A stretch of DNA of 17,258 bases, taken from the NCBI GenBank assembly GCA_964504645.1, contig CAZDGB010000147.1, forward strand, positions 1 to 17,258, given 5' to 3'. Positions 6,503 through 16,583 of the stretch are shown here, in pieces. Both the position numbers and the translations under genes were made by a program. The number at the start of each line of letters is the position of its first letter. Position 1 is the stretch's first letter. The notes under the pieces were generated by a model, which had not been told where the DNA came from, ran no database searches, and saw only the letters and a program-made list of their open reading frames with translations. The DNA is from CAZDGB01 sp964504645. GTDB taxonomy: Bacteria > Planctomycetota > Planctomycetia > Planctomycetales > Planctomycetaceae.

Positions 6503-7888
6503 ATGTTGAATCTGAACGGTGACGGACAGGCCCAGACGTGCGACGGCATCACGCGGCGGGATTTCATGCAGGTCGGCACGCTCGGCGCCACCGGCGTGAC
6601 GCTCGCCGATCTTGCGGCCATGGAAGCCCGCGCCGCGACGGCCGGCCAGAAGCCCGGCAACAACAGTCGCTCGGTCATCATGATCTTCAACCTCGGCGCG
6701 CCGAGCCAGTTGGACACGTTCGATCCGAAGCCCGAAGCCGCCGCGGAAATTCGCGGGCCGTTCCAGGCGATCAAAACGAAATCGCCCGCCATTGAGATCA
6801 GCGAGATCTTCCCGAAGCATGCGGCGCTGGCGGACAAGTTCTCGCTCGTCCGCAGTTGCAATCACAACTCGCCGGCGGTGCACGACGCCGGCTGGCAGAT
6901 GATGCAGACCGGCCGCCTCTTCACCGGCGGCGTCAATACGCCGCACGCGGGGGCCGTCGCATCCTATCTGATGGGCCGCAAGACCGACCTGCCGGCGTTC
7001 GCCGTGCTGCCCGAACGGATGGGGTCCGGCGGCGGCGACTTGCCGAACGGACAGGCCGGCGGCTTCCTTGGCAAGGCGCACGACCCGTTCGTCCTCAACG
7101 CCGATCCGTCGAAGCCCGATTTCCAGGTGCCCGACTTGTTGCCGCCGAAGCAGATCGGCGACGCCCGGCTTGATCGCCGCCGCAAACTCCGCAACGTCGT
7201 CGATTCTACGATCGACGTCTTCGAGAAAAGCGAGAACGCCGCGTTGCTGGATGAAAACTTCCAGTCTGCATTCCGCCTCATGACCAGCACTCAGGCCCGC
7301 GAGGCATTCGATTTGACGCAAGAGCCGACCGCCGTCCGCGAACGCTACGGCATGAACCGCTTCGGGCAGTGTTGCCTGCTGGCCCGGCGGCTCGTCGAAG
7401 CCGGCGTGCGCTTCGTAACGATCAACACATTTCTCACCGTGTTCAACGAAGTGACGTGGGACATCCACGGCACCGCGCCGTTCACGTCGATCGAAGGCAT
7501 GAAGAACATCATCGCCCCGATGTACGACACGGCGTACTCCGCGCTCATCGAGGACCTCGATCAGCGCGGCTTGCTCGGAGATACGCTAGTCGCGAACGTC
7601 TCCGAATTCGGCCGCACGCCGCGCGTCAACCCCGCCGGCGGCCGCGACCACTGGCCGCAATGCTGGACGACCTACTACGCCGGCGGCGGCGTGCAAGGCG
7701 GCCGCGTCGTCGGCAAAAGCGACCCGACCGGCGGCTACCCGGCTGAACGCCCCGTCGGCCCGTCGGAAGTCGTCGCCACGATGTTCCACAGCCTGGGCCT
7801 CGACATCGAATCGCACCTCCCCGGCCCGGCGGGCCGGCCGTTCCCGCTGGTGGACTTCGGGACGAAGCCGATCGGGGAGTTGTTTTAG
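6503..7888 (+). CDS. DUF1501 family Tat-exported protein
   Basis: The 461-aa protein has a twin-arginine signal near the N-terminus: ITRRDFMQVGTLGATGVTLADL, with Arg-Arg at residues 18-19. It is followed by the DUF1501 fold, which is distantly related to sulfatases and alkaline phosphatases. Family landmarks seen are IFNLGAPSQLDTFDPKP, SCNHNSPAVHDAGWQMMQTG, VSEFGRTPRVNPAGGRDHWP and the C-terminal GPSEVVATMFHSLGLD. DUF1501 proteins are very abundant in planctomycetes, usually beside DUF1549/DUF1553 proteins as here; their reaction is not established. The ATG at 6503 follows an AGGAG at 6490-6494. The frame is open upstream through the end of the adaptor gene, but that extension would destroy the signal peptide. 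Tat export implies a folded, possibly metal-loaded protein. Confidence 0.92.
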   Translation: MLNLNGDGQAQTCDGITRRDFMQVGTLGATGVTLADLAAMEARAATAGQKPGNNSRSVIMIFNLGAPSQLDTFDPKPEAAAEIRGPFQAIKTKSPAIEISEIFPKHAALADKFSLVRSCNHNSPAVHDAGWQMMQTGRLFTGGVNTPHAGAVASYLMGRKTDLPAFAVLPERMGSGGGDLPNGQAGGFLGKAHDPFVLNADPSKPDFQVPDLLPPKQIGDARLDRRRKLRNVVDSTIDVFEKSENAALLDENFQSAFRLMTSTQAREAFDLTQEPTAVRERYGMNRFGQCCLLARRLVEAGVRFVTINTFLTVFNEVTWDIHGTAPFTSIEGMKNIIAPMYDTAYSALIEDLDQRGLLGDTLVANVSEFGRTPRVNPAGGRDHWPQCWTTYYAGGGVQGGRVVGKSDPTGGYPAERPVGPSEVVATMFHSLGLDIESHLPGPAGRPFPLVDFGTKPIGELF

Positions 7889-7941
7889 TCGTGGTTGTCT
7901 GAGGTGACTGAATTTCATGGAGATACGGAGGGAATCGAACA

Positions 7942-8172
7942 ATGTTGACGATGCCCAAGGAACTGCGTGACGCGGTCAAAGAATCCGGCAATCAGCCTCT
8001 GCGACTGGTGGATCCGGAGACGAAATCAGAATTTATTTTGATTCCCGCGCCCATGGCCGACGCGATGGATGGCGAACGATTTACACGCGACGAACAACTC
8101 TATTTGTTGAGGCAGGCTGGAAAGCGTGCTGGCTGGGACGACCCAGCCATGGACATCTATAACGACTTGTAA
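7942..8172 (+). CDS. Putative antitoxin partner of the MazF-like toxin
   Basis: The 76-aa product (about MLTMPKELRDAVKESGNQP then LRLVDPETKSEFILIP) resembles a small planctomycete family with a beta strand of the type PLRLVDPxTxxxYVLI, then a C-terminal part with AGWDDP and an acidic end (MDIYNDL). Such proteins often precede a MazF/PemK toxin. The C-terminal segment would be expected to bind and block the toxin. It has a strong GGAGGG at 7927-7932, 9 nt before the ATG, the best Shine-Dalgarno in the neighbourhood. It sits 24 bp before the toxin gene, in the usual antitoxin-first order. Its role is inferred from position and size; no DNA-binding motif is obvious. Confidence 0.65.
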   Translation: MLTMPKELRDAVKESGNQPLRLVDPETKSEFILIPAPMADAMDGERFTRDEQLYLLRQAGKRAGWDDPAMDIYNDL

Positions 8173-8196
8173 TCGCCGACGGAATTCTCGACAGAG

Positions 8197-8565
8197 ATGA
8201 AGCTGCAGAAATATCAGCGAGGCGACATTGTCATTGTCGAATATCCCTATAGCGATCGAACGGGAAGCAAAAAGCGGCCAGCACTTGTTTGTCAGGACGA
8301 CCGATGGAATCTGGCGCTGGATGACACATTGCTCTGCATGATCTCCACCAGTCATCGCCGTATGAAGGCTGGGGCTGCCACGCAGTTTTATATTTCCTTC
8401 ACGCCTCAGACATCAGCACTCACCGGCTTGCGTGCCGACTCCGTCGTACAATGTGAGAACATACTGACGCTGGATCAAAGCTTGGTTGGCTCCAAGATTG
8501 GCCGCCTCGACGATGACAGCATGACACAAATCGACGACTGCCTGCGATCGGTATTGGGAATATGA
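8197..8565 (+). CDS. MazF/PemK-family toxin (endoribonuclease)
   Basis: This 122-aa protein has the PemK/MazF layout: RGDIVIVEYPYSDRTGSKKRPALVCQDD at about 8-35, a core strand LLCMISTSH (about 45-53), and the family's second half, GLRADSVVQCENILTLDQSL, ending in KIGRLDDDSM. Arg27 in KKRPALV and Ser50/Thr51 in MISTS occupy the places of the catalytic Arg and Thr of MazF. MazF toxins cut mRNA at short sequence motifs; the cut site here cannot be predicted. The protein appears complete. The gene lies between two members of the DUF1501/DUF1549 cluster and has a more A/T-rich, less biased codon use than its neighbours, suggesting later arrival. It ends 37 bp before the next gene. Confidence 0.82.
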   Translation: MKLQKYQRGDIVIVEYPYSDRTGSKKRPALVCQDDRWNLALDDTLLCMISTSHRRMKAGAATQFYISFTPQTSALTGLRADSVVQCENILTLDQSLVGSKIGRLDDDSMTQIDDCLRSVLGI

Positions 8566-8602
8566 GTCGGTTTCTTTCTCCCCACTGGAACGGCTTCGAC
8601 TG

Positions 8603-11053
8603 ATGCTTCGACTCATCATTTTTTTCCTTGTTTTCGTATTGCTGACGTCGATTTCCGCCGCCGACGTCGCCGTCTTCCCTCTGTCAATCCGCCTCACCGG
8701 CCCGCAAGCCCGGCAGGCGGTCGTCGTGCAGGAGACGGACGGCAAGTTGATCGGCAAACAACTCCGCGAGGGCGTCTCGTTTCAATCGTCGAACGAAGCC
8801 GTTACCAAAATTGAAAACGGCGCAGTAGTTGCCGCCGGCAATGGTTCCGCCACGTTGACGCTCGCCGCCAACGGGCAGACGAAGTCTATTCCCGTCATAG
8901 TCGAAAAGTTCGACGACCCGCACGTTTGGAGTTTCCGCAACCAGGTGCAATCGGTCCTCACGAAGGCCGGCTGCAACAGCGGGGCGTGTCACGGGGCGGT
9001 TGCCGGGAAGAACGGGTTCAAACTGTCGCTGCGCGGCTACGATCCCGAGGCCGATTTCTTTTCGCTCACCCGGCAGGCCCGTGGGCGCCGCATTGTCCCG
9101 CATGATCCGGGCCGCAGTCTTGTGCTGACGAAGCCGACCGGTGCGATTCCCCACAAGGGGGGTTTGCGCTTTGCCGAGAATTCGCTCGAATACCGCGTGC
9201 TCGCCGAGTGGATCGCCGCGGGACATCCGGGACCGTCGGCGGACGACGCCCGTATCGAGCGGTTGGAAATCCTGCCGCCGACGGTGCAACTGCAACCGGG
9301 CGACGACCAACAGTTTCTCGTGCTGGCCCATTTTAATGACGGTCGCGTAGAAGACGTCACGCGGTGGGCGAAGTTCACGTCGACCAATTTTGCCGTCGCG
9401 CAAGTGGATGACTACGGACTCGTGAAAGTCACCGGCCGCGGCGAAGGATCGATCGCAGCGTGGTATCTCGCTCAGAACGTGATGGCGACGGTGACGTCGC
9501 CTTACAATCAAGTTCTGCCGCCGGAAACATTCGCCGCAGCGCCGCGGTCGAATTTTATTGACGATCTCGTGCTGGCGAAGTTGCAGGCGTTGCATCTCGC
9601 ACCGTCTCCGCGATCTACCGATGCGGAGTTCCTGCGGCGCGCGAGTCTGGATGCGCTCGGCGTGTTGCCGACAGCCGACGAGGCGAAAGAGTTCCTCGAC
9701 GACACCGCCGTCGACAAGCGGGCCGCGCTCGTGGAGAAACTTCTCGCCCGGCCAGAGTTCGTCGACTACTGGACGTACCAGTGGTGCGACTTGCTGCTCG
9801 TCTCCGGCAATAAGCTGCGGCCAGCGGCGATCGAGGCGTTCTACGGCTGGTTGCGGCAACGCGTCGAGGCCAACACACCGTGGGATGAGATTGTCGCGGG
9901 CATCATTCTCGCGAAGGGGAGCGCCGTCGAGAACGGGGCCGCGAACTTCTATGCGCTCCACCAAGACCCGCAGGATATGGCCGAGACGACGTCGATGGCG
10001 TTCCTCGGCATGTCGATCGGCTGCGCCCGCTGCCACGATCATCCCCTCGAAAAATGGACCAACGACGATTACTACGGCATGGTCAGCCTGTTCGCCCGCG
10101 TCCGCGGCAAAGGTTGGGGCGGCGACCGCCGTTCGGGCGATGGCAACCGAGTGATCTTCCTCGCCGATTACGGCGAAGTCCTCCAGCCGCGCCTCGGCAA
10201 GCCGCAGCCGCCGCGCCCGCTGGACGGCACAGCGATCTCATTCGACGACGAGGATGACCGCCGCATTCATCTCGCGAAGTGGCTCACGTCGCCGCAGAAC
10301 CCATACTTCAGCCGGGCCATCGTGAACCGCGTCTGGGCGAATTACTTCGGCCTCGGCCTCGTCGATAAAGTGGACGACCTGCGGCTGACGAACCCGGCGA
10401 GCAACGAGCCGCTGCTCGCCGCGCTCTCGTCCGACTTAGCCCTCAATCGGTATGACCTGAAATCGTTGATGCGGAAGCTCCTCTTGTCCGAGACGTATCA
10501 GCGTTCCAGCCGCACGTTGCCGGAGAACGCCGCCGATGACCGGTTCTTCGCCCGCAATTATCCGCGGCGATTGAAGGCCGAGGTGCTGCTCGACGCCGTG
10601 TCGCAGGTCACCGGCGTGCCGACGCTGTTCACCGACGAGACGACAAAGAAGCCGCTCACGCCCGGCACCCGCGCGCTGCAACTCCACGATTCGGCGATCG
10701 CTTCGTACTTCCTCGAAACGTTCGGCCGCCCGGATCGCATTCTGACCTGCACCTGCGAACGGACCGACGAGCCGAGCATGACGCAAGTGCTGCACCTCGC
10801 CAACGGCAAGACACTGCTCGAAAAACTCGAATCGAATGACGGCCGCGTGGCTCAACTCCTGGCCGAGAACGTTCCGCCGGAGCAACTGATCGAGACGCTC
10901 TATCTGAGCGCGTTTTCGCGGCGTCCGACGAACGAAGAATCCACCAGTCTCGCCGCCGCCATCACCGCCGCGCCGCCGGAAGAAAAACGGGCCGTGGCGG
11001 AAGACATCTACTGGAGCGTGCTGACGAGCCGGGAGTTTTTGTTTCAGCACTGA
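8603..11053 (+). CDS. Big_2/DUF1549/DUF1553 exported protein
   Basis: The 816-aa protein begins with a Sec signal peptide (LIIFFLVFVLLTSISAA, cleavage near residue 20). Two bacterial Ig-like (Big_2) domains are visible at about 25-100 and 218-300. Between them is a cytochrome-like segment with CNSGACH at 124-130 (C-x4-CH rather than C-x2-CH) and FKLSLRGYDPEADF. DUF1549 (PSCyt2) covers about 316-500 with CARCHDHPLEKW, a true CxxCH heme-binding motif at 474-478. DUF1553 (PSD1) follows from about 555 to 810 (NPYFSRAIVNRVWANYFG, CERTDEPSMTQVLHLANG). This architecture is characteristic of planctomycetes and usually travels with DUF1501; biochemical function is unknown, but exposed heme sites suggest redox or substrate processing outside the cytoplasm. 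No clear ribosome binding site is seen. Confidence 0.9.
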   Translation: MLRLIIFFLVFVLLTSISAADVAVFPLSIRLTGPQARQAVVVQETDGKLIGKQLREGVSFQSSNEAVTKIENGAVVAAGNGSATLTLAANGQTKSIPVIVEKFDDPHVWSFRNQVQSVLTKAGCNSGACHGAVAGKNGFKLSLRGYDPEADFFSLTRQARGRRIVPHDPGRSLVLTKPTGAIPHKGGLRFAENSLEYRVLAEWIAAGHPGPSADDARIERLEILPPTVQLQPGDDQQFLVLAHFNDGRVEDVTRWAKFTSTNFAVAQVDDYGLVKVTGRGEGSIAAWYLAQNVMATVTSPYNQVLPPETFAAAPRSNFIDDLVLAKLQALHLAPSPRSTDAEFLRRASLDALGVLPTADEAKEFLDDTAVDKRAALVEKLLARPEFVDYWTYQWCDLLLVSGNKLRPAAIEAFYGWLRQRVEANTPWDEIVAGIILAKGSAVENGAANFYALHQDPQDMAETTSMAFLGMSIGCARCHDHPLEKWTNDDYYGMVSLFARVRGKGWGGDRRSGDGNRVIFLADYGEVLQPRLGKPQPPRPLDGTAISFDDEDDRRIHLAKWLTSPQNPYFSRAIVNRVWANYFGLGLVDKVDDLRLTNPASNEPLLAALSSDLALNRYDLKSLMRKLLLSETYQRSSRTLPENAADDRFFARNYPRRLKAEVLLDAVSQVTGVPTLFTDETTKKPLTPGTRALQLHDSAIASYFLETFGRPDRILTCTCERTDEPSMTQVLHLANGKTLLEKLESNDGRVAQLLAENVPPEQLIETLYLSAFSRRPTNEESTSLAAAITAAPPEEKRAVAEDIYWSVLTSREFLFQH

Positions 11054-11097
11054 GATTCCGGGATACGCCGCCTAAGCACCACGGACCGGAGAAATAC

Positions 11098-11658
11098 ATG
11101 CCATACTTTTGGTCGTTGTCTGAGCAATGGGAACTGCTGATGGCCCGCATTCAACGGGCATGGTCGAGAGGTTCCTCCAGAGTTACTGCTCAATCCATTC
11201 TGTTCGGATTCACCTTGGCGATTCTCCTCTTGTCCATGGCGCTGGGCAGCTTTTTGTTGTTCGTGCTGGGCATTGCCCAAGGATTCGTAATTTTTCAACT
11301 TCTGTGCAACGAACGAAATCCTCTGCCCGATGAAGGCCTGTTCTCTGCGGCGGAAATCGTCGCCGGACTTCATCGGCGCCTGCCGACTGCGGAGACTGTC
11401 CGCCGAGCCGTGTATCAAGCCGGGACGGTGTTTTATCGTCTCGTCTATCGTTTGACGATGTGCCTATTCCTGTCACTGCTCGCCGGCTTGGCCGCGTTGT
11501 CCACGTTTGTGCTGAAACAAGCGGAGTTGTGGCAATGGACCGCATTGCAAGCCTCGGGGCCGCCCTTGGGCGCCATGCTCGTCACAGGTTTGGTCATGTT
11601 GGTCGTCTTATTGATATCCGGTTGGGCGGCGAGTCGCTGGCCGTTGTTGCCGCGCTGA
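11098..11658 (+). CDS. Small integral membrane protein of unknown function
   Basis: I do not recognise a family. The 186-aa product has an amphipathic, basic N-terminus (to about residue 30), then about four hydrophobic helices: one long or two close segments at 34-69 (ILFGFTLAILLLSMALGSF onward), one at about 117-139 (CLFLSLLAGLAALSTFVL) and one at about 157-178 (MLVTGLVMLVVLLISGWAA). A charged loop of about 45 residues, rich in Arg, lies between. ATG 11098 has GGAG 6 nt upstream. The gene sits 44 bp after DUF1549/DUF1553 and 45 bp before the WD40 gene, on the same strand, so it is likely co-transcribed. The deduced protein is complete with no sign of truncation; high confidence that it is coding, none about role. 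Confidence 0.75.
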   Translation: MPYFWSLSEQWELLMARIQRAWSRGSSRVTAQSILFGFTLAILLLSMALGSFLLFVLGIAQGFVIFQLLCNERNPLPDEGLFSAAEIVAGLHRRLPTAETVRRAVYQAGTVFYRLVYRLTMCLFLSLLAGLAALSTFVLKQAELWQWTALQASGPPLGAMLVTGLVMLVVLLISGWAASRWPLLPR

Positions 11659-11703
11659 GACGGAAGTTTTGTTTCGGCAAGCCGTCGCGAAGAAGGTTTG
11701 ATC

Positions 11704-14493
<2,790 letters not shown>

Positions 14494-14522
14494 TTTTCGG
14501 CGAGCGTCGCGGCGTCAGGAAG

Positions 14523-15389
14523 TCATTTCGGCGCCTGTTCCAGCAGCCACGCGGCCGCTTCGGCGTGCGGGGCACAGAGTTGGCCGTATTGCGACATGGG
14601 CTTGGCGTGCAGGCGATGGGCAGTCGTGCCGACCAGACGCACTTCCACCGGGACGGGGTTTAGTTTCCCTTTCGACTGCTTGACAACTTCCAGGCCGAGA
14701 GTCAGGCAATCGGCGGTGCTCACGCGGGCGTCGTCGTTGCCAATGATCAAGAGCAGCGGCTTGCCGACGAGTTTGTCGGCGACGTGAATCACCGACTGCG
14801 CCAGCACCTTCGGATGCTCTTCCGCCCCGGCGAATTCCGCCAGCGCCGGCAGATGCGTCACCGGCGCGAAGCCGATCGTCTGTTTCACCCGCGGGTCGGC
14901 GGCGGCGAAGTGGAGTGCCGCGAATCCGCCCCGCGATGTTCCCGCCACGGCGACGCGCGCCGGATCGGTGAATTTCTCGGCGACGAGCTCATCGAGCACT
15001 TTCGACGATCGCGTCGCGAAGTCGGCGGCCAGGTCCTCGCCGTTGACGATGCGATTTTTCCATCCCTCCAATCCGGCAGGCTTCTCTCCCTCCCGAATGT
15101 CGAACCCATGGCACGGCACGTCGACCGATACGCAGAGATACCCATGCGGCATCAATAACCGGCCGATCTCGTTGACGTCTTCGCCCATCAGGCTGCTGCG
15201 CGCGTCGCCGCCGAGCACGAACAGCGTGGGAGCCGGCGCCGCGGGTTTGTCGCCGAGAACGGCGAAGGGAATTCCCTCGGCGGTCTTAAGGAACTGCACT
15301 TCCGGATCCGCGGCTTGCAGTTGGCTCGCAGCCGTGAGCAATCCGCCGATCGCCAGATAAAACCGCCAGTTGCTGCGATATTCTCGCAT
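14523..15389 (-). CDS. Exported alpha/beta hydrolase (dienelactone hydrolase/prolyl oligopeptidase-like)
   Basis: The 288-aa protein opens with a signal peptide (about WRFYLAIGGLLTAASQLQAA, cleavage near 27). The hydrolase core has a nucleophile elbow GTSRGG with Ser152, the preceding strand VAVAG, an acid candidate in IIGNDDARVS (Asp219/Asp220) and a late His (His258 or His261, TTAHRLH). The early strand APTLFVLGGDARSS would provide the oxyanion hole. The family includes esterases, dienelactone hydrolases and peptidases; substrate is not evident. ATG 15389 follows GGGAG with 8 nt spacing, and the frame's upstream extension to 15521 is rejected since it precedes the signal peptide and covers hairpins. 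Its stop is 29 bp from the convergent WD40 gene. Confidence 0.82.
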   Translation of the reverse strand: MREYRSNWRFYLAIGGLLTAASQLQAADPEVQFLKTAEGIPFAVLGDKPAAPAPTLFVLGGDARSSLMGEDVNEIGRLLMPHGYLCVSVDVPCHGFDIREGEKPAGLEGWKNRIVNGEDLAADFATRSSKVLDELVAEKFTDPARVAVAGTSRGGFAALHFAAADPRVKQTIGFAPVTHLPALAEFAGAEEHPKVLAQSVIHVADKLVGKPLLLIIGNDDARVSTADCLTLGLEVVKQSKGKLNPVPVEVRLVGTTAHRLHAKPMSQYGQLCAPHAEAAAWLLEQAPK

Positions 15390-15448
15390 GGACGCTGCTC
15401 CCGAAGTTGGATCGTGGTGTGAGGAAGTTGATGAGCTGACAGCGTACC

Positions 15449-15480
15449 CGAAACCAGTTTCGCCTTCTAACCTGGTTTCG
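15449..15480. repeat. Inverted repeat in divergent intergenic region (1)
   Basis: CGAAACCAG (15449-15457) and CTGGTTTCG (15472-15480) are a perfect 9-bp inverted repeat with a 14-nt loop. It lies about 60 bp upstream of the hydrolase start and 150 bp upstream of the methyltransferase; an operator or a dispersed palindrome are both possible. Confidence 0.5.
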
Positions 15481-15498
15481 CTCGGACACAAAGCAAGT

Positions 15499-15532
15499 GA
15501 AGCCCGACTTTTCAGAGCCAAAGTCGGACTTC
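15499..15532. repeat. Inverted repeat in divergent intergenic region (2)
   Basis: GAAGCCCGACTTT (15499-15511) pairs with AAAGTCGGACTTC (15520-15532) over 13 bp with one mismatch; the loop is 8 nt. It directly follows the first inverted repeat. The rest of the 243-bp gap shows only a weak TATAAG at 15581-15586 as a possible -10 for the methyltransferase. Confidence 0.55.
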
Positions 15533-15632
15533 GCCAGCGCAGTGAACAAAATCGGGGTTACGCTCATCGCGGACCCTTGGTATAAGGATGCGGTGTTTGG
15601 GGCGGGCCGGCCTTCAGGGACGAGAGGCTGAC

Positions 15633-16583
15633 ATGAAATTTCCGTTTCGCAAATTGCGCCGCGAGCTCTGGAACTGGCTGCGGCTGCGGTGGCCGCGCAA
15701 GACGCCGCCCCGCATCAACCGTGTGCTGCCGCACGTGTACCTCTTCGGCGAAGGGCTGGAGATCGGCGCGCTGCACAATCCGCAGCGGCTGCCGTTCGGC
15801 GTCCGGGTCCGCTACGTCGACCGCATGTCGAACGAAGACTTGCTGCGGCACTATCCCGATCTGGGCCAGAAGTACATGGTCCCGGTGGAGATCGTCGACA
15901 ACGGCGAGCGGCTCGACCGCGTCGACGACGCCTCGCAGGACTTCGTGATCGCCGGCCACTTTCTCGAACACTGCCAGGACCCGATCGGCACGCTGAAGCA
16001 ATTCTTCCGCGTGCTCAAGCCGAAAGGGATCGCGTACATCACGATCCCCGACAAGCGATACACGTTCGATTGCGACCGGCCGCTGACGACGCTGGCGCAT
16101 CTGCAAGAAGACCACGACCTCGGGCCGGAGCGCTATCGGCGGCAGCATTTCGAAGAATATGTCCGCTTCGTGCACCGCGTCGACAATCCGGCCGAAATCC
16201 AACGCCAGGCCGACGAGTTGCTCGAACAGGATTTCTCGATCCATTACCACGTCTGGACGCAGCACGAGATTTTGGAACTGCTGCTCTCGGTGCAGCGCGA
16301 GATTGGCTTCGAGATCGAGAACTTTTCCAAAAACCGCCACGAAGTGATCTGCGTCCTGCGCAAGCACTCGCCCCAAGCTGCCCGCATGCTCGCCCCGACG
16401 CCCGTCGGCTACCGCGACCTGTCGTCTTCGGCGCACGAATCCGATCCGGAGAAAGTCTCTCGGTTCGGCTGGCCGGAGTTGGACCAGTGGGACGATGCCC
16501 CAATGAATGGCGTCCGCGAAAACCGGAACGACGCTGAACGTTCCGATCCGGGACACCCAATCATTCCGCCGCTCAGTCGATGA
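15633..16583 (+). CDS. Class I SAM-dependent methyltransferase
   Basis: The 316-aa protein begins with a basic, Trp-rich stretch (KFPFRKLRRELWNWLRLRW) that could touch the membrane. It has a SAM-binding motif I variant GLEIGALHNP (41-50), an acidic motif near VRYVDRMS, then FVIAGHFLEHCQDPIGTLKQ and FRVLKPKGIAYITIPD, the post-motif pattern of class I enzymes. Similar proteins occur with glycosyltransferases in surface polysaccharide loci, but no such genes are seen here, so the substrate is open. ATG 15633 is preferred over 15588 because GAGAGG lies at 15622-15627 and the domain pattern starts after it. The last about 50 residues are Pro/Asp/Arg-rich and overlap hisG by 11 bp in antisense. Confidence 0.82.
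   Translation: MKFPFRKLRRELWNWLRLRWPRKTPPRINRVLPHVYLFGEGLEIGALHNPQRLPFGVRVRYVDRMSNEDLLRHYPDLGQKYMVPVEIVDNGERLDRVDDASQDFVIAGHFLEHCQDPIGTLKQFFRVLKPKGIAYITIPDKRYTFDCDRPLTTLAHLQEDHDLGPERYRRQHFEEYVRFVHRVDNPAEIQRQADELLEQDFSIHYHVWTQHEILELLLSVQREIGFEIENFSKNRHEVICVLRKHSPQAARMLAPTPVGYRDLSSSAHESDPEKVSRFGWPELDQWDDAPMNGVRENRNDAERSDPGHPIIPPLSR

Noticed and set aside
6488..7468. A 326-codon minus-strand open frame over the DUF1501 gene
   Set aside because: The plus strand encodes a complete DUF1501 protein with a Tat signal; the antisense frame has no recognisable features.
8684..10042. A 452-codon open frame on the minus strand inside the DUF1549/DUF1553 gene
   Set aside because: It is antisense to a well-supported gene. 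The translation is Arg/His/Gly-rich with no recognisable domain, as expected from GC-rich codon bias.
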